NCBI GenBank assembly: GCA_027489955.1
Contig: JAIXYZ010000013.1
Location: 620,001 to 684,000, forward strand
Reading direction: 5' to 3'
DNA: 64,000 bases
From: Hyphomicrobiales bacterium
GTDB lineage: Bacteria; Pseudomonadota; Alphaproteobacteria; Rhizobiales; Beijerinckiaceae
The position numbers and the translations under genes were made by a program. This document shows, one piece after another, positions 55,166 to 63,183 of this stretch. Under the pieces are notes generated by a model. It was given only the letters and a program-made list of their open reading frames with translations. It was not told the DNA's origin and did not search any database. Numbering within the stretch: the stretch's first letter is position 1; the number at the start of each line of letters is the position of its first letter.

Positions 55166-56503
55166 AGCCGCAAACGTGCGCCGCGCCAGCGCCGGATAGG
55201 CCAGCGCCTGCCCGAGGCCGCGGCTGGCCAGGAAGACCAGCAGCGCTATCCAAAGCCCCGTATTGCCCCACGGCGTCAGCGCCCACCACGCGGCGAAGTA
55301 CGCCGCCAGCGCCAGCAGCATCAGGTCCCGCATGGCGCGCGACCAGGTCGCGCCGATGAACACGCCGTCGAAGGTGAAGGGCAGGGCGCCCAGCAGCGGC
55401 GTCAGCGCCGCGAAGACCAGGAAGTCCCGCGCCGCCTGACGCACGCCCTCATGGGTCGACACCACGTCGATGAACAGCCCGCCGCCCGCGAGCGCCAGCC
55501 CTGCGGCCAGGACGCCGAGGACCGTGCACCACGCCAGGCACAGCCGCACCGACCGCCGGAAGCCGCGCTCGTCGCGCGAGCCGAGGGCCTGTCCGCACAA
55601 TTGCTCCGCCGCCGTGGCGAACCCGTCCAGCACGTAGCCGGTGATGAGGAAGAGGTTCATCAGCACGGCGTTGGCGGCAAGCGTCACGTCCCCTCCGCGG
55701 GCGCCCTGGGCGGCGAAGAAGGTGAAGGCGGTGAGCAGGGCGATGGTGCGGATGGCGATGTCGCCGTTGAGCTTCATCATCCGCACCAGGGCCGGCCGGT
55801 CGAGGACGGCGCTCCACGGCACGCGCCAAGGCCTGGCGCCGAGCCGCGCGACGACGGCAATGCCGGCCGCCGCCCCCGCCATCTCCGCCGCGACGGTGCC
55901 GATGGCGGTGCCCGCGACGCCGAGCCCGGCGCCTGTCACCAGCGCCACCGACAGGACGATGTTCGCCACGTTGATGCCCACCTGGAGCATCAATCCGAGA
56001 TCGGTGCGCCCGCGCCCGATGACGAAGCCGAGCACGGCGTAGTTCACGAAGGCGAACGGCGCCGACCAGATGCGGATGTCGAAATAGGCCTGCGCCGGCG
56101 GCAGGACCGCGCCGCTCGGGCCCAGGATGGGCCAGGCGATGGCGGCGATGGGCTTCTGCAGCGCAACGAGCAGGATGCCGCAGCCGAGGGCCAGGACCAG
56201 CGCGCGGGCGAGGATCGCGTCCAGCGTCCGGTCCTCGCCGGCGCCCCAGGCCTGGGCGGTCAGCCCCGCCGTACCCATGCGCAGCGCGGAGAACGCCCAG
56301 AACAGGAAATCGAAGAGGACCGCGCCGATGGCGACCGCGCCCAGAAGGTGCGCTTCGCCCAGCCGCCCGATCACCGTCGCGTCCACGAAGCCAAGCAGCG
56401 GCGTCGTGACGTGCGAGATCATCATCGGCACGGCGATGACGAGGATGCGCCGGTGGGAGGCCTCGATCCGCCTCGCGGCGGCCGGACCGCCCGCGTCGCT
56501 CAC
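55118..56503 (-). CDS. MATE family efflux transporter
   Basis: The 461-residue inner-membrane protein has about twelve helices and the MATE pattern, with [27 protein letters not shown] at the start (segments VPMMISH and GFVDATVIG) and [13 protein letters not shown] near the middle. It expels drugs or metabolites in exchange for H+ or Na+. The GTG at 56503 overlaps the stop of the upstream small gene (GTGA), which makes it the likely start. Its 3' end overlaps pyrD. Confidence 0.9.
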   Translation of the reverse strand: MSDAGGPAAARRIEASHRRILVIAVPMMISHVTTPLLGFVDATVIGRLGEAHLLGAVAIGAVLFDFLFWAFSALRMGTAGLTAQAWGAGEDRTLDAILARALVLALGCGILLVALQKPIAAIAWPILGPSGAVLPPAQAYFDIRIWSAPFAFVNYAVLGFVIGRGRTDLGLMLQVGINVANIVLSVALVTGAGLGVAGTAIGTVAAEMAGAAAGIAVVARLGARPWRVPWSAVLDRPALVRMMKLNGDIAIRTIALLTAFTFFAAQGARGGDVTLAANAVLMNLFLITGYVLDGFATAAEQLCGQALGSRDERGFRRSVRLCLAWCTVLGVLAAGLALAGGGLFIDVVSTHEGVRQAARDFLVFAALTPLLGALPFTFDGVFIGATWSRAMRDLMLLALAAYFAAWWALTPWGNTGLWIALLVFLASRGLGQALAYPALARRTFAASGAGGEGGGAPAHDR

Positions 56504-56766
56504 GACCTGGACTTCAACAGCCGCATGAGGAGGAAGACGGGCACGACGATGAGCGCGCCGCTGATGAGCCACCAGCCGATCTCGCCGATGGCGGCGAACC
56601 CGGCATCGACCAGCCGCTGGGCGAGATCGACGACGCCGCGCACCAGGCCGGTCGGGCTGATGCCGAGCATCGCCATCACCGCCCCGACCAGCAGGGACAC
56701 GAAGAGGAGCTTGACCAGGACGGCGCCTGCGGAGCCGCCCAGAAACCGTTCCAACCCGTTGCTCAT
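56500..56766 (-). CDS. small membrane protein (DUF6460-like)
   Basis: The 88-residue protein starts SNGLERFLGGSAGAVLVKLL and has two hydrophobic segments (about 15-40 and 60-83) joined by a short amphipathic stretch. It resembles the small alphaproteobacterial family DUF6460, which I recall only by its general pattern. It overlaps the regulator upstream (ATGA) and MATE downstream (GTGA), so three proteins are translationally linked: LuxR-type regulator, this protein, then MATE. Confidence 0.75.
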   Translation of the reverse strand: MSNGLERFLGGSAGAVLVKLLFVSLLVGAVMAMLGISPTGLVRGVVDLAQRLVDAGFAAIGEIGWWLISGALIVVPVFLLMRLLKSRS

Positions 56767-57452
56767 GGTCTGTCCTGCTGGGCCGCGCCGACGTCGTTCC
56801 ACTGGCCGGCGGCGATCTTGGCAGCCGTGATCACCGCCTGGGTGCGGCTTTCCACCCCGAGCTTCTGCAGGATGGCCGAGACATGGGCCTTCACCGTGGC
56901 CTCGGAGACCGACAATTCGTAGGCGATCTGCTTGTTGAGCAGACCCTCGGACAGCATCATCAGCACGCGCACCTGCTGCGGCGTCAGGCTGGACAGGCGC
57001 TTGACGAGGTCGTCGACCTCCTTGTCCGCGGGCGTCGACAGGTCCACCTCCGGCGGCGTCCAGCTTCCCCCGCCCAGCACGATCTTGAGCACCTCGCCCA
57101 TGCGCGCGGGATCCAGCGTCTTGGGCATGAAGCCCGACGCCCCGAACTCCATGCAGCGACGGATGACCGAAGGGTCGTCGTTGGCGGACACGACGAGCAC
57201 CGGAGCGCCGGGATATTGCGCCCGCAGATACATCAGGCCGGAGAAGCCCTGCGCGCCCGGCATCTTGAGGTCCAGCAGCACAAGGTCGGGATCGGGCTCG
57301 CGCCCCAGCGCGACCACGGTGTCCTCGAAGGACCCGGCCTCCACGACCTTTCCCTGCGGCAGGATGCCCTCGATCGCCTGGCGCAGGGCGCCCCTGAACA
57401 GCGGATGGTCATCCGCGATGATGATGGTTCCCGCCCCGGCAGTCACGGCCAT
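56763..57452 (-). CDS. LuxR-family two-component response regulator
   Basis: The 229-residue regulator has a receiver domain (about 8-125) with the phosphoacceptor Asp61 in LVLLDLKMPG and the conserved Lys in GFMPKT. A GerE/LuxR helix-turn-helix follows (about 163-225, LTPQQVRVLMMLSEGLLNKQIAYEL). It is divergent from the DUF4212/symporter operon across a 308-nt intergenic space, the arrangement known for acetate-type symporter regulators of the CrbR/ErdR kind. No histidine kinase is next to it. Confidence 0.92.
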   Translation of the reverse strand: MAVTAGAGTIIIADDHPLFRGALRQAIEGILPQGKVVEAGSFEDTVVALGREPDPDLVLLDLKMPGAQGFSGLMYLRAQYPGAPVLVVSANDDPSVIRRCMEFGASGFMPKTLDPARMGEVLKIVLGGGSWTPPEVDLSTPADKEVDDLVKRLSSLTPQQVRVLMMLSEGLLNKQIAYELSVSEATVKAHVSAILQKLGVESRTQAVITAAKIAAGQWNDVGAAQQDRP

Positions 57453-57610
57453 GCAAGCCCTTGTTCTGTCATGCCGGCCGCGAAAGCCGGCAGCGATTTG
57501 AAGCGCGTTTCCGCGCCGAAGGAAAGCCCCCGCCGCCGGCCGTATTGCACCGCGGCATTCATGATGCATCGCAGCAAGTAAAACCAAAGTCTAGTGGGCA
57601 ATATCCCCGT

Positions 57611-57633
57611 CTTAAGTCGGTATCCTTAAGTCG
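57611..57633. promoter_or_regulatory. paired direct repeats between the LuxR regulator and the symporter operon
   Basis: CTTAAGTCG occurs at 57611-57619 and again at 57625-57633, start-to-start 14 nt, each with a CTTAAG palindrome. They lie in the 308-nt space (57453-57760), in AT-richer DNA than its surroundings. This fits binding sites for the adjacent dimeric response regulator. The rest of the space contains no coding frame that I can support; a promoter for each divergent gene is expected. Confidence 0.5.
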
Positions 57634-57760
57634 TCGTTTGCGATTGTTTCCGCCTGCCGTAATTTCGCCATCGTCCGACGAGTCTCCCCCACGGAGGGGC
57701 GTTTGCGTCCGGACAACCTGGCGTCCGTCAGATGGCGCCTGCAGTCGGGGAGAAACGGCC

Positions 57761-58018
57761 GTGCAACAATCGCAAGACGAGCTCTACTGGTCGAAAACCA
57801 GTAAGCTGATGATCACGATGATGGTGCTGTGGGTATTCTTCGGATACCTCGTGCACATGTTCGTGATTCCGCTCAACAACATCAAGATTCTGGGCTTCCC
57901 GCTGGGCTTCTATATGGCCTCGCAGGGATCGCTGATCGCATTCGTCGTCATGCTGTTCTGGTTCGCGCGCAAGCAGGACCAGATCGACCGCGAATGCGGC
58001 GTCGCCGAAGACGAATAA
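57761..58018 (+). CDS. DUF4212 small symporter partner protein
   Basis: The 85-residue membrane protein has two helices (about 18-36 and 46-66) and the DUF4212 pattern YWSKTSKLMITMMVLWVFFGY, then ILGFPLGFYMASQGS. Members are encoded directly before sodium:solute symporters of the VC_2705 type and are thought to be their small subunit. The start is GTG at 57761 with GGGGAG 9 nt upstream. The symporter gene follows after 13 nt. Confidence 0.92.
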   Translation: MQQSQDELYWSKTSKLMITMMVLWVFFGYLVHMFVIPLNNIKILGFPLGFYMASQGSLIAFVVMLFWFARKQDQIDRECGVAEDE

Positions 58019-58031
58019 GGGAGGGCGACAC

Positions 58032-60017
58032 ATGGCAACGCAATCACAGGCTGGGGGTAGCGACTTCACGTCGAACCTCGGTAAGGTCTACGGGATCTAC
58101 ACGGGCGGCTTCGTCGCCTTCATCATCCTCGTCGCGCTGCTCGAGCAGCTCGGCGTGCCCAACCGCATCCTCGGCTACCTGTTCGTCGGCTTCACGGTCC
58201 TCGTCTACGCCTTCATCGGCATCGTCTCGCGCACGATGCAGGTGTCGGAATACTACGTGGCCGGACGCAAGGTGCCCGCCATCTACAACGGCATGGCGAC
58301 CGGCGCCGACTGGATGTCGGCGGCGTCCTTCATCGGCATGGCCGGCTCGCTCTTCCTGCTCGGCTACGACGGCCTCGCCTTCGTGCTCGGCTGGACCGGC
58401 GGCTACGTGCTGGTGGCGGTGCTCGTCGCGCCGTTCCTGCGCAAGTTCGGCGCCTACACCGTTCCGGACTTCCTCGCGGCCCGCTACGGCGGCAACACCG
58501 CGCGCTTCCTGGGCGTCATCGTGCTCCTGTGCTGCTCCTTCACCTACGTGGTGGCGCAGATCTTCGGCACGGGCCTGATCGCGCAGCGCTTCCTGGGCCT
58601 CGACTTCACCGTCGCGGTCTATGTCGGCCTGCTCGGCATCCTGGTCTGCTCCATGCTCGGCGGCATGCGCGCCGTCACCTGGACGCAGGTTGCGCAGTAC
58701 ATCGTCCTGATCGTCGCCTACCTGATCCCCGTGGTCATCCTGTCGGCGAAGAAGTTCGGTCTGCCGCTGCCGCAGCTGACCTATGGCCAGGCTCTCTCGC
58801 AGATCACGGCCATGGAGCAGAGCTTCGTTCAGAACAACCTCGCGCCTGCGGCGCTGATGGCGGCAAAGGCACACGTGACGCCTTTCACGTCTTATAGCGC
58901 CACGAACTACTTCGCGCTGATCCTTTGCCTTATGGTCGGCACCGCCTCGCTGCCGCACGTTCTCATGCGCTACTTCACCACGCCGTCCGTGCGTGAGGCG
59001 CGCGTGTCGGTCGCCTGGTCGCTTCTGTTCATCTTCCTTCTGTACTTCACCGCTCCGGCCTACGCGGCGTTCTCGAAGCTGGAGGTCTATTCGACTCTCA
59101 TCGGCAAGAACATCGCGGACCTGCCGACCTGGGTGTACACCTACGGCAAGCTCGGCCTCGTCAACATCTGCGGCAAGGCTGCCGCCGATCTGGCGACCGT
59201 CCAGGCCTCGTGCTCGGCTCTGGCCGGCCATGCCGGTGTCGTTCGTCTGCAGGACTTCGGCATCAACGCCGACGTGGTCGTGATCTCGACGCCCGAGATC
59301 GCGGGCATGCCCTACGTCATCGCCGGCCTGGTGGCCGCGGGCGGCCTCGCGGCCGCGCTCTCCACCGCCGACGGACTCCTGCTGGCCATCGCCAATGCGC
59401 TCTCGCACGACATCTACTACCGGATGATCGACAAGAACGCGCCGACGGCCCGTCGCCTGATCGTCTCCCGCATCCTGCTCGTCATCGTGGCCATCGCGGC
59501 CGCGTGGACGGCCTCGCAGCGTCCGGCGGACATCCTGGCCATGGTCTCCTGGGCGTTCTCGATCGCGGCCGCCGGTCTTTTCCCGGCGCTGGTGCTCGGC
59601 GTCTGGTGGAAGCGCACGACGAAGGAAGGCGCCATCGCGGGCATCATCGCCGGCTTCGGCGTGACCATGCTCTACCTGGTCGTCACCCGGTACTTCCCCG
59701 GCTTCGGCGTCCAGTACCTGGGCATGAGCTCGCTGCTGAACCCGGTGACCGGCGCCCCGCTGGTCAACCTCGCCCAGGCGATGGCCGCTCCGAACGCCAT
59801 GGACGGCTGGGTGACGCTTGCCCATCCGATGGCCTCGAAGGTGGGCTGGTTCGACATCAACAACATCTCCTCGGCGCTGTTCGGTCTCCCCGTCGGCTTC
59901 CTGGTGATGATCGTCGTGTCGCTGATGACGCCGGCTCCGTCGAAGGAGATGCAGGACTTCATCGACGCCTGCCGCCGTCCGCGCGGCCAGACGCTCATGG
60001 AAGAAAAGACGGCCTGA
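58032..60017 (+). CDS. sodium:solute symporter (ActP-like, organic acid)
   Basis: The 661-residue inner-membrane transporter has about thirteen to fourteen helices and the SSS family core, with EYYVAGRKVPAIYNGMATGADWMSAASF and later LAAALSTADGLLLAIANALSHD, quoted in part as ADWMSAASF and STADGLLLAIAN. The subgroup paired with DUF4212 carries acetate or similar monocarboxylates. The gene follows DUF4212 and ends in a hairpin terminator. Control by the divergent LuxR-type regulator is likely but inferred. Confidence 0.92.
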   Translation: MATQSQAGGSDFTSNLGKVYGIYTGGFVAFIILVALLEQLGVPNRILGYLFVGFTVLVYAFIGIVSRTMQVSEYYVAGRKVPAIYNGMATGADWMSAASFIGMAGSLFLLGYDGLAFVLGWTGGYVLVAVLVAPFLRKFGAYTVPDFLAARYGGNTARFLGVIVLLCCSFTYVVAQIFGTGLIAQRFLGLDFTVAVYVGLLGILVCSMLGGMRAVTWTQVAQYIVLIVAYLIPVVILSAKKFGLPLPQLTYGQALSQITAMEQSFVQNNLAPAALMAAKAHVTPFTSYSATNYFALILCLMVGTASLPHVLMRYFTTPSVREARVSVAWSLLFIFLLYFTAPAYAAFSKLEVYSTLIGKNIADLPTWVYTYGKLGLVNICGKAAADLATVQASCSALAGHAGVVRLQDFGINADVVVISTPEIAGMPYVIAGLVAAGGLAAALSTADGLLLAIANALSHDIYYRMIDKNAPTARRLIVSRILLVIVAIAAAWTASQRPADILAMVSWAFSIAAAGLFPALVLGVWWKRTTKEGAIAGIIAGFGVTMLYLVVTRYFPGFGVQYLGMSSLLNPVTGAPLVNLAQAMAAPNAMDGWVTLAHPMASKVGWFDINNISSALFGLPVGFLVMIVVSLMTPAPSKEMQDFIDACRRPRGQTLMEEKTA

Positions 60018-60047
60018 CGGCTGTCCCTTCCATCCACGGCTCAATGG

Positions 60048-60073
60048 GAGGGCGGGACTTGTGTCCCGCCCTC
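60048..60073 (+). terminator. terminator after the symporter gene
   Basis: A perfect 11-bp stem, GAGGGCGGGAC (60048-60058) with GTCCCGCCCTC (60063-60073), has loop TTGT and only a modest T-tail (TCGTGTTT). Confidence 0.65.
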
Positions 60074-60110
60074 TCGTGTTTAAGACCGGTATGGTGAGCG
60101 GGAGTGACTG

Positions 60111-60413
60111 GTGAACGACGAAATCGGCTTCTGGGCCTTCCATCTGCCCAATACCCTACTGGCGGCGCTGATCTACACCCTGATCGGCCGCTATATCCTG
60201 TCCCTGTTCTTTCCGCCCGACAGCGACAAGGTCGTCTGGAAGGTCTTCAGGCAGATCACGGACCCCGTTCTGGCGGCTACGCGTTCCGTTACGCCCGCAA
60301 TCGTGCCGGTTCCGCTGCTTAACCTCTTCGCCGTCGTGTGGCTGTTTCTGCTCCGCGTCGCGCTGTTCTATGTGATCCGCATGCTCGGCGTCCTGCCGAC
60401 GCCCGGAGCTTGA
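60111..60413 (+). CDS. YggT-like membrane protein
   Basis: The 100-residue inner-membrane protein has a first helix (about 12-32) and a second pair (about 68-95). The middle portion FRQITDPVLAATRSVTPAIVP resembles YggT-family proteins, which are single- or double-unit membrane proteins linked to osmotic stress and cell shape in other bacteria. The start is GTG at 60111 with GGGAG 6 nt before. It leads a run of three small membrane-protein genes. Confidence 0.7.
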   Translation: MNDEIGFWAFHLPNTLLAALIYTLIGRYILSLFFPPDSDKVVWKVFRQITDPVLAATRSVTPAIVPVPLLNLFAVVWLFLLRVALFYVIRMLGVLPTPGA

Positions 60414-60415
60414 CG

Positions 60416-60769
60416 ATGACGAACGATACGCCCGAACAACGCTCCGCAACCCTCCAGCAGGACGGACTGATGATCGGCATCGCCGGGGCATCCGTGCTCG
60501 CCGGCATGGCCAATTCACCCTATTTCGACGCCGGCTTCATCCTGGTGAAGTTCCTGCTGGCGCCGGCCTTCTTCATCTCCTCTCCGGTGCTGATCTTCTA
60601 CTTCACCTCCCTGCTCGTGTCGGTGTCCTGCGTGATCCTTGCCGGTGTCCCGGCCGCGCTGTTCGAGCGGATGACAGGACGGAACCGATCGGACACGGCC
60701 TCGTTACTTGTCTGGTTTGCCGGTGTGGTCATTCTGATCCTGCCGGTGTTGCTGGGCTCGTCGCGCTGA
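60416..60769 (+). CDS. membrane protein of unknown function
   Basis: The 117-residue protein has a polar N-terminus (TNDTPEQRSATLQQDGLM) and about three helices (IGIAGASVLAGMA, FISSPVLIFYFTSLLVSVSCVIL, LLVWFAGVVILILPVLLG). No family is recognised. It begins 2 nt after the YggT-like gene, so co-transcription is nearly certain and the two may form one membrane unit. Confidence 0.65.
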   Translation: MTNDTPEQRSATLQQDGLMIGIAGASVLAGMANSPYFDAGFILVKFLLAPAFFISSPVLIFYFTSLLVSVSCVILAGVPAALFERMTGRNRSDTASLLVWFAGVVILILPVLLGSSR

Positions 60770-60801
60770 GCGTCGCTCGTCGCGGGGCGCGGAGGTCGAA
60801 C

Positions 60802-61200
60802 GTGGCGGATTGGAGCGAATCACAGATCGTTCAGCGCCTCTGCGCAAGGGCGGAACTGTCCGTCGCGCGGGCTTGCGCCTTTGCCGGGCTGGCCACGCTC
60901 TGCCTGATGATCGGGTTGTCCGCCGAACCCGCCTATTGTCTGCGGGCGGGCGGGTACGCACTCCTGCTGACGGCTGTTCTGCTTCTGCTCAAGGCGCAGC
61001 GCGCGCCCTACAAGCCATATCGGCAGACGGAAGTTTGGCTGATGCTGCTTCCTAACGAGCGCCCTCACGAGGGTGCGGCCCAGCGTCTGATCGGCATGGC
61101 CATGCGCCAGCAGCTGCGCCGGTTCGCTGCCTATCACGCGATCGCTGCCGCTGTCGTGCTGGCGCTCTCGCTGCCTGCAGAGTTGATCACCCGTTCCTGA
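60802..61200 (+). CDS. membrane protein of unknown function
   Basis: The 132-residue protein has a short polar start (ADWSESQIVQRLCARAEL), a long helical pair (about 24-64), a charged central stretch (KPYRQTEVWLMLLPNERPHEG), and a last hydrophobic helix (AAAVVLALSLPAELI). The start is GTG at 60802 with GGAGG 6 nt before. No family is recognised. It is third in the small-membrane-protein run and its end overlaps the convergent gene by 14 nt. Confidence 0.6.
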   Translation: MADWSESQIVQRLCARAELSVARACAFAGLATLCLMIGLSAEPAYCLRAGGYALLLTAVLLLLKAQRAPYKPYRQTEVWLMLLPNERPHEGAAQRLIGMAMRQQLRRFAAYHAIAAAVVLALSLPAELITRS

Positions 61201-61498
61201 CGAGCCGCGGCAGCCCGCGCACCGCCAGCCAAACCAGCAGAACCAGGTTGCCGAGAAAGGGCAGGGCGATCGCCGCCGGGATGGCGATGCGCCGGTCGGG
61301 CTCGACCAGGAGGATGATCGCCGCCGCGGCGAGCAGTCCGCCATAAAGATCGATCAGCGTGACGACGCCCCACGGGTCGGCGATCATTTTCGAGAAGCTT
61401 TCGGACAGGGACGCCGCGCCGCTCGCCCACACGATGGCGGCGAGCAGGATCGCGGCGGCCAGGAGCAGGACGGCGCTCAGCAGGGGGCTTCGGCTCAT
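61187..61498 (-). CDS. three-helix membrane protein of unknown function, coupled to DNA ligase
   Basis: The 103-residue hydrophobic protein has about three membrane helices (LLSAVLLLAAAILLAAIVW; VTLIDLYGGLLAAAAIILLV; LPFLGNLVLLVWLAVRGL). The loops hold ADPWGVVTLIDLY and EPDRR. I do not recognise a named family. Its ATG overlaps the stop of the DNA ligase gene (ATGA), so it is the last member of that operon. A functional link to ligation is not obvious. Confidence 0.65.
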   Translation of the reverse strand: MSRSPLLSAVLLLAAAILLAAIVWASGAASLSESFSKMIADPWGVVTLIDLYGGLLAAAAIILLVEPDRRIAIPAAIALPFLGNLVLLVWLAVRGLPRLVRNG

Positions 61499-63183
61499 GG
61501 ATCTGTCGTCTCCGGTTCGGGATAGGTGGCAAGGAGCGCTTCCAGCGTCTCGATCCGGTCCGCCTCGCGGGGCGGCTTGTCCCAGCGGATGCGCGACACG
61601 CGGGGAAACCGCATGGCGACGCCGGACCGGTGCCGCGTCGAGCGCTGGAGACCCTCGAAGGCGACCTCCAGCACGAGGCCCGCATCGGCGGTGTGCGTCA
61701 CCTCCCGCACCGGGCCGAAGCGGTTGGTCGTGTGCTTGCGGACGAACCGGTCGAGCTGTGCCAGCTCCTCGTCGGTGAAGCCGAAATAGGCCTTGCCGAC
61801 CGGCACCAGCTCGGGCCCCGCCTGGCCCTGGCGCCAGACGCCGAACGTGTAGTCCGAATAGAAGGACGAGCGCTTGCCGTGGCCGCGCTGGGCATACATC
61901 AGAACGGCGTCCACCACGAACGGGTCGCGCTTCCACTTGAACCACAGGCCCTTCGGGCGGCCAGGCACGTAGGGCGAATCGAGCCGCTTCACCATCACGC
62001 CCTCGACCGCCTCAGCGTCGACGCCGGCCCCGGCCCCTGCCGGATCGGCGCGGGCCGCTTCCAGCGCCGGCCAGTCGGGGAAACCGACGATGGGCGACAG
62101 GTCGATCCGCTGCGGATCGAGCCGTCCGACGAAGGCTTCCAGCCGGGAGCGCCGCTCGGCGAAGGGCAGGGCGCGCAGGTCCTCCTCGCCCTCGGCCAGG
62201 AGGTCGTAGGCGCGGATATGGGCCGGAAATTCGTGGATGAGCTTGGGCGAGATGGTCTTCCGGTTCAGCCGCTGCTGCAGCACGTTGAAGCTCTGCACGC
62301 GCCCGTCCCGCAGGATGAGCAACTCCCCGTCGATGGCGCCGACGAAATGCGGATCGCCGCTCAGCGCGTCGATGAGGTCGGGAAACGCGCCGCTGATCTC
62401 CTCGCCGGTGCGCGAATAGAGGCGCGCCGTCTTGCGGCCCTCATGAAACCCGGCGACGGCCTGCACGCGGATGCCGTCCCACTTCCACTCGGCGGAGAAG
62501 GACGCGGGGTCGAGCGCGGCGCGGAAGTCGGTCACGTCTTCCAGCGGATGGGACAGCATGGGCGGCCGGAACGGCGCTGGATCGACCGATTCCGGCCGCG
62601 GCCCGCGTCCCTCGATCCAGGCGAACAAAGATTCGTAGGGCGGCTCCAGGCCGTGCCAGACCTCCTCGATCGCGTTCGGCTCCATCTCGCCGATCTGCGC
62701 CAGCGCGGTCTTGGCAAGGCGCGCCGACAGGCCGATCCGCAGATTGCCGGTGATGAGCTTGAGCAGTGCCCAGCGGCCGATCTCGTCGAGGTGATCGAGC
62801 CATCCGGCGAGCCGCGCCGGCAATTCGGAGCGCGAGGCGGAGGCCAAAGTTTCGACGACTTCGGTCAGCGTTGGCGCGGGAGGCCGGTTATGACCCGGCG
62901 CACCGGCCTGCGGCGTCGGCCACATGAGGGCCACCGTTTCGGACAGGTCGCCGACATAGTCGTAGGACAGGCCGAACAGGACCGGGTCGGTGCGCTCCGC
63001 GATCAGCCCGCGGATAAGGGCGGGCTTGGCGTTCCGAAAGGTGAGGGCCCCGGTCATCGCCGCATGCGCGTAGCCGCGATCGGGATCGGGCGTCTCGCGC
63101 AGGTAGGCGGCGGCCAGCCGCAGCTTGGCGTTGCGGCGGGGCTCGTAGGCAAGGCGATCCAGCAGGGCGGCGAACCGGTTCAC
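61495..63183 (-). CDS. ATP-dependent DNA ligase (ligase-exonuclease cluster type)
   Basis: The 562-residue ligase has an N-terminal DNA-binding domain (about 1-200), then a nucleotidyltransferase domain with motif I EWKWDGIR (adenylated Lys234) and GAIDGELLI. GVMVKRLDSPY and FKWKRDP are motifs IV and V, and an OB-fold follows. It is the stand-alone form associated with damage response in proteobacteria, not the NHEJ LigD. GTG 63183 overlaps the stop of the exonuclease gene (GTGA), so both are translated together. Confidence 0.93.
   Translation of the reverse strand: MNRFAALLDRLAYEPRRNAKLRLAAAYLRETPDPDRGYAHAAMTGALTFRNAKPALIRGLIAERTDPVLFGLSYDYVGDLSETVALMWPTPQAGAPGHNRPPAPTLTEVVETLASASRSELPARLAGWLDHLDEIGRWALLKLITGNLRIGLSARLAKTALAQIGEMEPNAIEEVWHGLEPPYESLFAWIEGRGPRPESVDPAPFRPPMLSHPLEDVTDFRAALDPASFSAEWKWDGIRVQAVAGFHEGRKTARLYSRTGEEISGAFPDLIDALSGDPHFVGAIDGELLILRDGRVQSFNVLQQRLNRKTISPKLIHEFPAHIRAYDLLAEGEEDLRALPFAERRSRLEAFVGRLDPQRIDLSPIVGFPDWPALEAARADPAGAGAGVDAEAVEGVMVKRLDSPYVPGRPKGLWFKWKRDPFVVDAVLMYAQRGHGKRSSFYSDYTFGVWRQGQAGPELVPVGKAYFGFTDEELAQLDRFVRKHTTNRFGPVREVTHTADAGLVLEVAFEGLQRSTRHRSGVAMRFPRVSRIRWDKPPREADRIETLEALLATYPEPETTDP

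Noticed and set aside
58044-60143. Antisense frame of about 700 codons opposite the symporter
   Set aside because: Repetitive His/Arg/Asp/Glu text, complementary to membrane-helix codons of a clear transporter.
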